Of a stretch of DNA of 64,000 nucleotides, positions 45,636 to 54,987 are shown piece by piece. The translations under genes were made by a program, and so were the position numbers. The notes below the pieces were generated by a model, which made no database searches, was not told the origin of the DNA, and was given only the letters and a program-made list of their open reading frames with translations. The number at the start of each line of letters is the position of its first letter. The first letter of the stretch is position 1. This DNA is from Paracoccaceae bacterium (GTDB lineage Bacteria > Pseudomonadota > Alphaproteobacteria > Rhodobacterales > Rhodobacteraceae): NCBI GenBank assembly GCA_022823605.1, contig JAJEHS010000006.1, positions 276,001-340,000 on the forward strand. The letters are read 5' to 3'.

Positions 45636-45741
45636 ATTACAGGGACCTTAAGCTAATAGTTGACATAAAAATTATAATTTGTCTATATCGATAAACTGAC
45701 GCAACATGTAAGGCAGTGTTTATCTAACTGCCCCGGATCTT

Positions 45742-47112
45742 TCAATAGCTACACTCTTTGTAAATTGGGTCCAGTTTGCCTTCCCATTCACCATTGAATT
45801 TTTTGAGCAGTTCATCCGCGGGTGTCATTTTGGTGTCCAAACTGTCCCAAAGAGTATTGAGAAAATGCCGCTCGTCCACAAGCGGTTGACTTGAAGAAAA
45901 CTTTTGTCTTGCCTGCAAACCCCTATCTGCAATGGCAAGAACTTTTCTGGCCATATCCAGAATCTTGATTTCATCAACCCGTGCTTCAAATCCATGTCGG
46001 GAACTTTCTACGCGCAAGGCTTCACGAGTTTCGTGATCGAATGACTTTACCAGTTGCCATGCTTCATCCAAGGCATCCTGATCATATAACAGACCTACCC
46101 AAAGTGCAGGAAGGGCACAAAGCCTACCCCAGGTCCCGCCATCTGCACCTCTCATTTCAATAAATCTTTTTATTCTGGCTTCCGGAAAAATTGTCGTCAA
46201 ATGATCGGCCCAATCCGAATCCATAGGGAGTTCACCAGGTAAGATGGGTAACTTTCCCTTCAGAAAATCCCGAAACGAAAGTCCTCTTGCATCAAGATAG
46301 CGGTTATCCCTGAATACGAAATACATGGGAACATCCAAAGCATATTCTGTCCAAGCTTCAAAACCAAAACCTTCATCAAAAACAAAAGGCAACATGCCAG
46401 TTCTGTCGGGATCCAAATCCCTCCAAACCCTGCTTCGCCAACTCAAATGATTAGTAAACTTGCCTTCAAAAAAAGGAGAATTGGCAAAAAAGGCTGTCGC
46501 AATCGGCTGAAGTGCCAAAGCGACCCTAAGTTTCTTGATCATGTCGGATTCAGAACTAAAATCCAGATTGACCTGAACCGTACAGGTCCTGTACATCATT
46601 TGAACACCCAATTTACCAACCTTTTTCATATAATCTGTCATCAGTTGATATCTGCCCTTGGGTAGGATGGGCATTTGTTCATGGGACCATTCCGGGGCGG
46701 CTCCGATACCCATAAATCCGGCACCAATACGGTCACCTATGGTTCGAACTTCCTTCAGATGGTTGTTTACCTCATCACAGGTTTCATGAAGGGTTTCCAA
46801 TGGAGCCCCGGATAATTCAATTTGTCCCCCGGGTTCAAGCGAGACATTTGCTCCGTCCTTGTTTAGACCAATCAGATTTTCTCCCTCAAGAACCGGGTGC
46901 CATGAAAACTCATCCCTGAGTCCTTCCAGGAGGGCAACAATCGAACAATCTCCTCGGTAGGGCAAAGGGCTTCGATTGCTTAGGACAAATCCGAATTTTT
47001 CATGTTCGGTTCCTATTCGCCATTGGTTTTTGGGTTTGCACCCCTGTTCTAGATATTCGACAAGATCATGGTAATGTTCAATTACCTTGCCGCCTTGTTG
47101 GGGAATGGACAT
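45742..47112 (-). CDS. gshA: Glutamate-cysteine ligase (GCS2/plant-alphaproteobacterial type)
   Basis: First step of glutathione synthesis. The 456-aa protein belongs to the group shared by alphaproteobacteria and plants, not the E. coli GshA type: IGTEHEKFGF near residue 40, SLEPGGQIELSGAP near residue 90, MYRTCTVQVNLDFSSE near residue 174 and the late EMRGADGGTWGRLCALPALWVGLL. Starts ATG 47112. RsmE follows on the same strand about 150 bases upstream in transcription order, as commonly seen in this group (rsmE-gshA). Confidence 0.95.
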   Translation of the reverse strand: MSIPQQGGKVIEHYHDLVEYLEQGCKPKNQWRIGTEHEKFGFVLSNRSPLPYRGDCSIVALLEGLRDEFSWHPVLEGENLIGLNKDGANVSLEPGGQIELSGAPLETLHETCDEVNNHLKEVRTIGDRIGAGFMGIGAAPEWSHEQMPILPKGRYQLMTDYMKKVGKLGVQMMYRTCTVQVNLDFSSESDMIKKLRVALALQPIATAFFANSPFFEGKFTNHLSWRSRVWRDLDPDRTGMLPFVFDEGFGFEAWTEYALDVPMYFVFRDNRYLDARGLSFRDFLKGKLPILPGELPMDSDWADHLTTIFPEARIKRFIEMRGADGGTWGRLCALPALWVGLLYDQDALDEAWQLVKSFDHETREALRVESSRHGFEARVDEIKILDMARKVLAIADRGLQARQKFSSSQPLVDERHFLNTLWDSLDTKMTPADELLKKFNGEWEGKLDPIYKECSY

Positions 47113-47265
47113 TTATTTGATTTTCCGAAAATTATTCATGGAAACAAAAAATATAAACTGCTCAATTTTCATCGTGTTACCTATAGGAAAAATTGATTGT
47201 TCATAACAATCATTTGATCAGGTTGGGAAAATTCTGATTTGAACAAATGTAGATCAACTGACTTC

Positions 47266-48006
47266 CTATTCCAGAGTACTATTCCCGTAATGCCATCTGA
47301 TCAACGAAAAAGCTGCAACAGCAGCTGTTTCTGCTCGCAAAATCCGTTTCCCAAGGGAAAATCGACATGATTCGCCCTGGGTATCAATCAGTTCTCTATC
47401 CTTCTGTGAAAAACCACCCTCAGGACCAATAAGTATGGCCAGTTTCCCAGCCTTTGAGACTGCTGATGGAATTTCCCTTGTGCATTTTGCCAACTCATCA
47501 CAATAGATCAAGGCCCTGTCCCGAGGCCACTGGCCAAGGACTTCAGACAATGGTCGTAAGGGGGCAACTTCAGGTACCTTAAGTCCCCCACATTGTTCCG
47601 TGGCTTCCATCGCTATGGTCTGGAGCCGTTTGGTGGAAATTCTGGTATTTTGGGTAAATTCCGTGATCACGGGTATTATTTTGGAAACCCCTATCTCGGT
47701 TACCTTTTCAACGGCAAAATCCAGACGTGCTTTCTTCATTGGGGCAAAAAGGTACCAAAAGTCGGGTGGATTGAACTGTTCCCCTGTTTTAGCTTCACAA
47801 AACAAAACTATCTTTTTCGTAGCAACTTCGGTTACAATTGCCTTCCATTCACCTTCACTACCATTAAATAGGGAGACTGTCTGGTTTGACCGAATTCGTA
47901 AAACGTTTTTCAAATAATGAAACTGTTGTCCCGTTATATCGACAACAGTACCCTGATCGAGAGGAGACTCAACAAATAATCGGGCTCTGTTTTTTCTAAA
48001 AGACAT
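47266..48006 (-). CDS. rsmE: 16S rRNA (uracil-1498-N3)-methyltransferase RsmE
   Basis: Methylates U1498 of 16S rRNA with SAM; SPOUT fold with a trefoil knot. Motifs: RARLFVE at the start, the PUA-like FHYLKNVLRIR, the knot sequence LIGPEGGFSQKDRELI near residue 193 and the C-terminal LGKRILRAETAAVAAFSLI. 246 aa from ATG 48006; an in-frame TTG at 48036 is possible. Probably transcribed together with gshA downstream. Confidence 0.94.
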   Translation of the reverse strand: MSFRKNRARLFVESPLDQGTVVDITGQQFHYLKNVLRIRSNQTVSLFNGSEGEWKAIVTEVATKKIVLFCEAKTGEQFNPPDFWYLFAPMKKARLDFAVEKVTEIGVSKIIPVITEFTQNTRISTKRLQTIAMEATEQCGGLKVPEVAPLRPLSEVLGQWPRDRALIYCDELAKCTREIPSAVSKAGKLAILIGPEGGFSQKDRELIDTQGESCRFSLGKRILRAETAAVAAFSLIRWHYGNSTLE

Positions 48007-48036
48007 AGCTCGTAACTTAGGATTAGAGTATAACAA

Positions 48037-48294
48037 TTGCCACTGAACCAGTGCAAAAGAATAAGAAAGATGTATTAATCGAGACAGGTAAATATGAGAT
48101 ATTCACCTAATCATCCAATTTATTTCAGGTTCATTCCTGATGAACCACAACTTGATCGGTCAATGGCTAATGGTAACTGAAAATCTGGATGCTGGGAACA
48201 ACAAAGTGTTAAAGGGACTAGTTCTTAGTTCCGGCAAATGGAGTTCGGATTTTACCGCCTATTTGACCTGGGAATTTAGTAACTTACAGTTGTC
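48037..48294. other. Divergent intergenic region rsmE/ubiA
   Basis: About 260 bases between two divergent genes, presumably holding both promoters. No hairpin, repeat or ORF was recognised. Confidence 0.5.
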
Positions 48295-49260
48295 ATGACC
48301 AGCAAGAGATACAGTTCTCAAATGGAAAGGGTTTCTGATGCGCCAGCCAACAACTTCGTATATAAATTCTCACCTGCCTGGGCACTGCCATTTCTACAGA
48401 TTGCAAGGTGGGATCGGCCTATTGGAACGTGGTTGCTGCTGATCCCTTGCTGGTGGGGCCTATTTCTTGCAACAACCTCTTCCGGACAATTTTCAATTTA
48501 TGACATTTGGCTATTTATGGCCTTTGGAATTGGTGCCTTGCTCATGCGAGGAGCTGGTTGCACATGGAACGACCTTATGGACCACAAAATGGATGCACAA
48601 GTGGAAAGAACCAAGTCCAGACCGTTACCTTCTGGTAGAATATCCCGAAAAAACGCCCTCATATGGCTTGTCATTCAATCACTTTTGGCTGCCCTGATTC
48701 TCCTGTCTTTCAATACCTATTCCATAATTCTGGGACTGCTATCCATCGTTCCGGCAACAATTTATCCCTTCGCCAAGAGATTTACCTGGTGGCCTCAGTT
48801 TTTCTTGGGGTTAGCCTTTAATTGGGGAGCCTTGCTGGGTTGGTCTGCCCATATGGGTTCATTGGGATTGCCCCCCATAATCCTATACATATCCGGGATA
48901 TTCTGGACATTGTTTTACGATACGATTTATTCCCATCAGGATACAGCAGATGATAAATTGACGGGTATAAAATCAACAGGATTGTTATTTGGCAAAAAAA
49001 CCAAGGAATGGTTAATATATTTCCTGCTTGGGTCACTGCTTTGTGTAACTTTTGCGGTAGGTATTGTATTGTTTGCAAACGGAGGGGGGACGAGAATTAC
49101 TCTAGCATTTACATCAATAGCCTTATTCGGGTTCCATATGATGTGGCAGATCAATAGGCTGGAACTGGATTCACCTGAAGTTTGTTTGAAACTGTTCCGT
49201 TCCAATAGAGATGCCGGATTGATAATTGTTGCCGGTTTATTATTGACCTCATTCGTATGA
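48295..49260 (+). CDS. ubiA: 4-hydroxybenzoate octaprenyltransferase UbiA
   Basis: Membrane prenyltransferase that attaches the polyprenyl tail to 4-hydroxybenzoate in ubiquinone synthesis. The two Asp-rich motifs that bind Mg-diphosphate are present: NDLMDHKMD near residue 96 and DTIYSHQDTADD near residue 217. Nine hydrophobic segments; 321 aa. Early QIARWDRPIGTWLLLIP is typical. Overlaps the OmpA-like gene by 4 bases (ATGA), so the two are coupled. Confidence 0.95.
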   Translation: MTSKRYSSQMERVSDAPANNFVYKFSPAWALPFLQIARWDRPIGTWLLLIPCWWGLFLATTSSGQFSIYDIWLFMAFGIGALLMRGAGCTWNDLMDHKMDAQVERTKSRPLPSGRISRKNALIWLVIQSLLAALILLSFNTYSIILGLLSIVPATIYPFAKRFTWWPQFFLGLAFNWGALLGWSAHMGSLGLPPIILYISGIFWTLFYDTIYSHQDTADDKLTGIKSTGLLFGKKTKEWLIYFLLGSLLCVTFAVGIVLFANGGGTRITLAFTSIALFGFHMMWQINRLELDSPEVCLKLFRSNRDAGLIIVAGLLLTSFV

Positions 49261-51125
49261 ATTCCCCTTCCTCCCACAATTCAGGATCGAACCTGGAAAA
49301 ACACGCTAATGGCTGGCTATTTCAAAGCCAAAGAAGGTATCATTTTTTTCTGTTCGGTTTAACGCTAGCCATAATTTACGGAATGGCCCATCTTTCGATA
49401 TCATTTATCGAAAATCGAACCCTATCAAAATTTGAAAACCTCGCCAGTGATTTTTCCCTTGAGTGGTTGACTGTCAAACCCAATGGGACAAAGTTAGAAT
49501 TTTCAGGAACGCCACCCAATCAACTTGAGTATCTTGGTTTAATATCATTGGTCAACCTGAATTTTGATCCAGACGGAATAATCAACAACATTCAGGCACT
49601 CGAATCCTCCTATACCCCTTCACAAAACCTTGAACTTATTATGTATTCCAAGGCCAGCACGATTTTTATTTTTGGTTCGTTTTCCAACTCGGAGCAAAAA
49701 ACTTCAACTCTTGAACTATTGAGTGCAACTCATCCTGAAAAAACCATAAACGACTTCAGTACCCTGAAATCGGATGTTGCAACTACAGAATTAGATATCG
49801 TGGTCGAATATGGAACCAGGGTGTTGAATAGCTTGCTAGAGGGGATGGTCACGATTTCTGACAATACTGTTAGTGTAACTTCACACTTTAACACCCAAGA
49901 AGCAACTGAAACAATTACAGCCCAATTGATGAATGACCAACCTGATGAAGTAGATTTGGAATTGAATCTTTCCTATCCGATACCGCTTTTCAAACCATAC
50001 CGCTTCGGAATATTTCTGAATGACCAGGATTCCAGATTGGAAATCTGTCATGTTGCGGATGCTGCAAGCCAGGACAGGCTCATTTCATTGCTTAACCCCA
50101 TCATTCCTGATCAGGAGCCGGACTGCCAAATCGCCCATGGAGCCCCTTCCCCAACCTGGTTGGACTTAATCAGCCAGTTACTTGAAACATTGGCCAATTC
50201 CAAGGAAACACACCTGAGAATTTCTGATTTCTCCGTGATCGTGATGAGTAGGAACGAATTGTCCGATCTGGTCATTGATTCCCTTGAGGAAATCTTCAAT
50301 AGTTCCCATGGAGAAGAATATAATCTCCGAATATTGAGCAATACTGATGAATCCACTCAATTGAGCCCGGATTTTCTTCGTATAACCAAGGATTTGGAAA
50401 ATAATTTGACCGTTTTTGGAGCGATACCGGACAATTCCATTAAATCACTCTTACTCGATATAATGACTGCCTATTTCCTGAAGGACGAAATAAGTGATTT
50501 TATTCAGATTGAAGAAGCAAGTGCTTCACTTGATCTGGAATTGATAACGACCGGAATAAAGTCATTGACTCTACTTGACGAGGGAGAATTGGTGGTTCCT
50601 GAAAATGAACTCATTTTCTCAGGCAAGGTTTCTTCCTCAGAAAAGTACAATTCATTCATCAATTATTTGTCATCAGAACTGAATCAGGGAAATTTTGTAT
50701 CCAATGTTGAGATAGATGAGGATTTGATACCTCCACCTCCACTTTCGGCCGAAGAATGCAGGAACGGTATTGCAGAGGTATTGGTAGACAAAAAAATTAC
50801 CTTTGATTCTGGTTCGGTTGAGATTAACGAGCAAACCGGTACCATTCTTCCAGGTCTTGCCGAAGTATTAATAAAGTGTAATCATTTTACCTGGGAAATT
50901 GGAGGACATACTGATAGTCAGGGTAGAGAATCGATGAACTTTGAGCTTAGTTCAAAAAGAGCTAGTGCCATTCTTGATGCACTGGTTGAGGCAGGAGTCC
51001 CAAGTGATATATTAACTGCCATTGGATATGGAGAAAGATTTCCGATTGCCAACAACAGGACTGAAGCAGGTCGGGAAAAAAATCGAAGAATTGTAATCCA
51101 GATCCTCGAAAACGGAATTGAATAG
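49257..51125 (+). CDS. OmpA-family protein with N-terminal membrane anchor
   Basis: A 622-aa envelope protein. Residues about 32-50 (FFLFGLTLAIIYGMAHLSI) form a membrane anchor; the long middle region has BON-like repeats (FSGTPPNQLEYLGLISL, and again near the C-terminal half: SGKVSSSEKYNSFINYL). The C-terminal 110 residues are an OmpA/MotB peptidoglycan-binding domain with KITFDSGSVEIN, GGHTDSQGRESMNFELSSKRA, and GYGERFPIANN. It likely ties the membrane to the wall, similar to ArfA/OmpATb-type proteins. Coupled to ubiA by a 4-base overlap; the coiled-coil gene follows after 47 bases. Confidence 0.85.
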   Translation: MNSPSSHNSGSNLEKHANGWLFQSQRRYHFFLFGLTLAIIYGMAHLSISFIENRTLSKFENLASDFSLEWLTVKPNGTKLEFSGTPPNQLEYLGLISLVNLNFDPDGIINNIQALESSYTPSQNLELIMYSKASTIFIFGSFSNSEQKTSTLELLSATHPEKTINDFSTLKSDVATTELDIVVEYGTRVLNSLLEGMVTISDNTVSVTSHFNTQEATETITAQLMNDQPDEVDLELNLSYPIPLFKPYRFGIFLNDQDSRLEICHVADAASQDRLISLLNPIIPDQEPDCQIAHGAPSPTWLDLISQLLETLANSKETHLRISDFSVIVMSRNELSDLVIDSLEEIFNSSHGEEYNLRILSNTDESTQLSPDFLRITKDLENNLTVFGAIPDNSIKSLLLDIMTAYFLKDEISDFIQIEEASASLDLELITTGIKSLTLLDEGELVVPENELIFSGKVSSSEKYNSFINYLSSELNQGNFVSNVEIDEDLIPPPPLSAEECRNGIAEVLVDKKITFDSGSVEINEQTGTILPGLAEVLIKCNHFTWEIGGHTDSQGRESMNFELSSKRASAILDALVEAGVPSDILTAIGYGERFPIANNRTEAGREKNRRIVIQILENGIE

Positions 51126-51172
51126 TACAAGTTTTTTTCATGCTAAAAAAAATGGTAATCAATATTTGAACT

Positions 51173-51493
51173 ATGGAACGATTTGAACTGATTATTATTT
51201 TTTCCCTGATTGCAGGATTGATGTTTGTTTTGGGCTGGTATGGTTCACTGATCCATACCAAATTTTTCAAAAAAACCGATGATCAGAAAATCATTAAGGG
51301 ATTGTATCAGCAAATCAATAAAGTTCAGCATCAACATGAAGAATTGGTAGCTCACCAGACCCAGCAGGAACAATATTGGCAAGAAGAAATCGAAAGACTT
51401 AAGGCAGAGAACAACGATTACCTGAAAACCCATAGATTCTATCAGGATAAAATTTTTGAATTGGAGCAAAAACTCAGGGATAGCGGTTACTGA
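51173..51493 (+). CDS. Small membrane protein with coiled-coil tail
   Basis: A 106-aa protein that I cannot assign to a named family. Residues 5-25 (ELIIIFSLIAGLMFVLGWYG) are a membrane segment; residues 37-103 are a Gln/Glu-rich coiled coil (QQINKVQHQHEEL, EEIERLKAENNDYLK). Topology suggests a cytoplasmic or periplasmic rod anchored in the inner membrane. It directly follows the OmpA-family gene and may work with it. Confidence 0.75.
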   Translation: MERFELIIIFSLIAGLMFVLGWYGSLIHTKFFKKTDDQKIIKGLYQQINKVQHQHEELVAHQTQQEQYWQEEIERLKAENNDYLKTHRFYQDKIFELEQKLRDSGY

Positions 51494-51508
51494 GTAAAAA
51501 GAACTTCC

Positions 51509-51526
51509 CCCAAAATGACTTTTGGG
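51509..51526. terminator. Hairpin downstream of the coiled-coil gene
   Basis: CCCAAAA-TGAC-TTTTGGG forms a 7-bp stem with a 4-base loop 16 bases after the stop codon. No T tract follows, so it is either a weak or Rho-assisted terminator or an RNA-stabilising hairpin. Confidence 0.4.
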
Positions 51527-51608
51527 AGATAGATACCTGATCCTTTGAGTTATTACCTAAATTGTAGTACAAAATTCATTACCTCTTTGAATCAAGGAAA
51601 GCAGAAGA

Positions 51609-53513
51609 ATGACAACATATTACCGAAATTATTCTCTCCAAATGGATAAATTGATGTTTCAAAACCTTTTCCAGAAACTTGTTGCTGTATTGTTCTCCAT
51701 TTGCCTGGTTGGAGTACACCCAATCCTTGCAGATGAAACTGATGAAATAATTACATCACATGGCATTTCCGTATTCGGTGATTTGAAATATAATGAAAAC
51801 TTCCAGCACTTCGACTATGTGAATCCTGATGCCCCAAAGGGTGGAAACATGTCGGTCTGGGGCTTTGGTACCTTTGACAGTTTGAACCCCTTCATTGTCA
51901 AGGGAAATTCCATTCACATCTATTACCTTAGAATTGCCTTTGATACCCTGATGGCAGAATCTGACGATGAACCTGACTCGAGTTATGGACTCTTGGCCAA
52001 ATCAATTACCTATCCTGAACCAAGCAGAAGCTGGGCAATATTCGATCTTCGTGAGGAAGCCCGATTTTCCGATGGGAGTCCCGTTACCGCCGATGATGTG
52101 GTATTCTCTTTTGAAATGCTTAAAACTAAGGGAACACCCGCCTATCGACTGTCCTTTGAAAACATTGAAAAAGCTGAAGCGCTCAGCGATACCCAAGTCA
52201 AATTCAGTTTCAGGGAAGGACACCAGACCCGTGATTTACCTGTACTGGCAGGATCAATACCGGTTTTTTCCAAAGCCCACTTCGACAACAGAAACTTTGA
52301 AGATTCATCCCTTGAACCAATTCTTGCTTCGGGTCCATACGTTGTTGAAAAGGCTGATGCTGGTCAATTTGCCCAACTACATCGGCGCGATGATTATTGG
52401 GGAGCTGATTTGCCTGTCAACAAGGGTCGATTTAACTATGATACGATAAAAGTTGTCTATTATACGGATTACACCACCGCATTTGAAGGTTTCAAGGGTG
52501 GGGATTACGACTTTAGGGAAGAGTATTATTCCAAACTTTGGACAACGGGTTATGATTTTCCTGAAATAGAAAATGGCAGGATCACGCGCGAAATAATTCC
52601 TGATGGTCGCCCCTCAGGAGCTCAAGGCTATTGGTTCAACCTTCGTCGGGAGAAATTTGCAGACCCACGGGTAAGGGAAGCAATTGCAATGGCATTCAAT
52701 TTCGAATGGTCAAACAAAACGCTGTTTTACGATGCATACAAGCGTACTGACAGTTTTTGGGAAAATTCCTACCTGCAGGCAGAAGGATTATCTTCCGAGG
52801 GGGAACTTTTACTACTGGAACCCCTGCGAGGACAAATACCAGAAACGGTATTCACTGAACCGGCATTCACTCCCCCACAATCGGACCCGGACAAGCTGGC
52901 CGACCGGAGAATTTTGCGAAAGGCTGGCGCTTTGCTGGACGAGGCCGGGTGGATACTTGAGGAGGGACAAAGGGTTAATGCCGAAGGAGAGAAACTGGAA
53001 ATTCAATTTTTATCGGAAGGGGAATCTTCCCATAGAATTATCACCCCTTTCATTGAAAACCTCCAGACACTGGGTATCAAGGCCTCAATCAATTCACCTG
53101 ATGCTGCCCAAGTCCAAAATCTGGAGAAAAATTTTGATTTCGACATTACCTCCCGTCGATACAGTTTTTCTCTGACCCCAGGACAAAGCCTTCGATCCAT
53201 ATTCGGCTCGGCGAGTGCTGAATTGACCGGAAGTTACAACATTGCAGGTGTTTCAAGCCCGGCCATTGATACGCTTCTGGATGCTGTCGAGAGTGCTGAA
53301 ACCAGAGATGATCTTACGATTGCCGTACAGGCTTTGGACCGGGTCTTGCGATCCATGCACATCTGGGTTCCGAGCTGGTATTCGGGTACACATCGGGTTG
53401 CCTATAGAAACATCTATTCCCGTCCCGAAAACTTGCCACCATACGATCTGGGTGAAATGTATCTTTGGTGGTATGATGAGGAAAAGGCCAAAATTTACGA
53501 AGAGGCAGAATGA
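51609..53513 (+). CDS. Second YejA-like solute-binding protein (family 5)
   Basis: A paralogue of the YejA at 22.3 kb, sharing its blocks HGISVFGDLKYNENFQHFDY, VNPDAPKGGN and RFSDGSPVTADDVVFSFEML, and ending in GEMYLWWYDEEKAK. Signal peptide (LVAVLFSICLVGVHPILA-DE) after a longer N terminus. 634 aa from ATG 51609; an internal ATG at residue 12 or 16 could be the true start, giving a more usual signal length. No permease or ATPase gene accompanies it, so it presumably delivers ligands to the YejBEF complex encoded 24 kb away or to another importer. Followed by a hairpin. Confidence 0.9.
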   Translation: MTTYYRNYSLQMDKLMFQNLFQKLVAVLFSICLVGVHPILADETDEIITSHGISVFGDLKYNENFQHFDYVNPDAPKGGNMSVWGFGTFDSLNPFIVKGNSIHIYYLRIAFDTLMAESDDEPDSSYGLLAKSITYPEPSRSWAIFDLREEARFSDGSPVTADDVVFSFEMLKTKGTPAYRLSFENIEKAEALSDTQVKFSFREGHQTRDLPVLAGSIPVFSKAHFDNRNFEDSSLEPILASGPYVVEKADAGQFAQLHRRDDYWGADLPVNKGRFNYDTIKVVYYTDYTTAFEGFKGGDYDFREEYYSKLWTTGYDFPEIENGRITREIIPDGRPSGAQGYWFNLRREKFADPRVREAIAMAFNFEWSNKTLFYDAYKRTDSFWENSYLQAEGLSSEGELLLLEPLRGQIPETVFTEPAFTPPQSDPDKLADRRILRKAGALLDEAGWILEEGQRVNAEGEKLEIQFLSEGESSHRIITPFIENLQTLGIKASINSPDAAQVQNLEKNFDFDITSRRYSFSLTPGQSLRSIFGSASAELTGSYNIAGVSSPAIDTLLDAVESAETRDDLTIAVQALDRVLRSMHIWVPSWYSGTHRVAYRNIYSRPENLPPYDLGEMYLWWYDEEKAKIYEEAE

Positions 53514-53549
53514 TTCTTCGTGATCAAAATAACATCAATTGTTAATTGA

Positions 53550-53579
53550 AGGACATCATGGCTAAGCTCATGATGTCCT
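53550..53579. terminator. Hairpin between convergent genes
   Basis: A perfect 11-bp stem, AGGACATCATG with CATGATGTCCT, and an 8-base loop, 37 bases after the YejA-like stop and 79 bases before the end of moaE. No T run on either side, so a Rho-independent mode is uncertain; position between convergent genes suggests a shared transcription stop. Confidence 0.5.
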
Positions 53580-53657
53580 CAGCCATTTGTTTCCTATTTT
53601 CTAGGGAAAGTTCGAATCCAGTTTCAAACCACAAGTAAATGGAATTTACTGTTGCTG

Positions 53658-54104
53658 CTATTTCCAGCGCTCCAGGGCTACCTCATCAATTTCCTTGCTT
53701 TCGACCCATGCTTCTCCGTTTTGAGATATTTCCTTCTTCCAAAATGGTGCTTTCGATTTCAGAAAGTCCATCAGGTAATCGGCCGCTTCAAAAGCCTCCC
53801 TGCGATGTTTGGAAGATGTGACCACCAGAACAATATCCTCACCAGGAGTCAATTTGCCGTATCTGTGGATAACCAGGCAATCAATGAGATTCCACCGTTT
53901 TACGGCTTGACCCATCATCTTCTCAATAGCTTTTTCGGTCATTCCCGGATAGTGCTCGATGAGCATGTATTCGAGGGGATTTTCAGGGTCACTGCGAACC
54001 TTGCCCAAAAAACTGACTATCGCTCCAGTTTCTAGATTCTGGTTGGCAAAGTGACTTATTTTCCCATCCGGGAAAAATGGTTCCTCCTGAACAGACAGTT
54101 TCAT
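53658..54104 (-). CDS. moaE: Molybdopterin synthase catalytic subunit MoaE
   Basis: Large subunit of molybdopterin synthase, which inserts sulfur into precursor Z with MoaD. The 148-aa protein has AIVSFLGKVRSD near residue 28, LEYMLIEHYPGMTEKAIEKM, RYGKLTPGEDIVLV, and the active-site lysine segment FLKSKAPFWKKE. Starts one base after the moaD stop codon. Confidence 0.95.
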   Translation of the reverse strand: MKLSVQEEPFFPDGKISHFANQNLETGAIVSFLGKVRSDPENPLEYMLIEHYPGMTEKAIEKMMGQAVKRWNLIDCLVIHRYGKLTPGEDIVLVVTSSKHRREAFEAADYLMDFLKSKAPFWKKEISQNGEAWVESKEIDEVALERWK

Positions 54105-54105
54105 T

Positions 54106-54357
54106 TCAACCTCCAGTCATAGGTGGGAAAAACGCAATTTCCTCGGCCTCGGTAATATCCGAATCCATGTCTCCCAGTTCCTGATCAATCGCGACACATA
54201 TGGATGAGGTTTGTGTGAAGGCCAAATTGTACCTTTCACCCTTTTTCCTGAGTTCAACAAGCAGATCATTAACCCTGACAGCATCGGTCTCTATTGATTC
54301 AAAGGGAACACCTATCCGTTCCCTTAACCAGGAAAAATACAATACCCTAACCGTCAT
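54106..54357 (-). CDS. moaD: Molybdopterin synthase sulfur carrier subunit MoaD
   Basis: Ubiquitin-like 83-aa protein whose C-terminal Gly-Gly (FFPPMTGG) is thiocarboxylated. The VRVLYFSWLRERIG start is typical. It overlaps the 3' end of pgsA by 11 bases and directly precedes moaE; the order uvrC-pgsA-moaD-moaE is conserved in alphaproteobacteria. Confidence 0.95.
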   Translation of the reverse strand: MTVRVLYFSWLRERIGVPFESIETDAVRVNDLLVELRKKGERYNLAFTQTSSICVAIDQELGDMDSDITEAEEIAFFPPMTGG

Positions 54358-54967
54358 TTTTGGTTCCCATCAAGCCGAGTGCCGTTTTGAAATACTCCCA
54401 GCCAGAATAAATTGTTTGAATTGCTGATAACCAAATAAGCACGATACAAGCCATTTCCACCAGAGCTGTCCCCGAGCCCGCAACAGGTTGTAATAAAAAG
54501 GTTGTAAGCGAACTGCTTCCGTCAACGATTATACCCGAGAAAAAGGACAATGAAATCGTGATCATCTGAAGGGTGGTTTTCAGTTTGGCTATGAAGGTAA
54601 CCTGAAGTCTCAAGTTCTTGGAAGCCAGATATTCCCGCAAACCTGAAATAAACAATTCCCTAAAGATGATTAATCCTATGGGTAAAATAATCCAAGAATT
54701 GAATTCATAATAGGTAATGACGATGATCCAGGCCATGATGACCAGTATCTTATCGGCTATCGAATCAAGGATTTTACCCAACTCCGAAACAAGATTGAAT
54801 TTTCTGGCAATATAACCATCAATGAAATCGGTTAGTGCTGCACTAACAAATACCACAAAGGCCAGAATATCTGCCGTGGGTCTTGCCAGAAGCAGGAAAC
54901 CCAACAGAATCAGAAACCCGGCAAATAACCTAACTATACTCAGAATGGTCGGTAAGGTGATGGCCAT
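54347..54967 (-). CDS. pgsA: CDP-diacylglycerol-glycerol-3-phosphate 3-phosphatidyltransferase
   Basis: Membrane enzyme of phosphatidylglycerol synthesis. The CDP-alcohol phosphotransferase motif is complete: DFIDGYIARKFN followed by ELGKILDSIADK near residues 46-71. About five membrane segments in 206 aa. Sits between uvrC (21 bases before it) and moaD. Confidence 0.95.
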   Translation of the reverse strand: MAITLPTILSIVRLFAGFLILLGFLLLARPTADILAFVVFVSAALTDFIDGYIARKFNLVSELGKILDSIADKILVIMAWIIVITYYEFNSWIILPIGLIIFRELFISGLREYLASKNLRLQVTFIAKLKTTLQMITISLSFFSGIIVDGSSSLTTFLLQPVAGSGTALVEMACIVLIWLSAIQTIYSGWEYFKTALGLMGTKNDG

Positions 54968-54987
54968 AATTTACTTTATCCCGTTGA

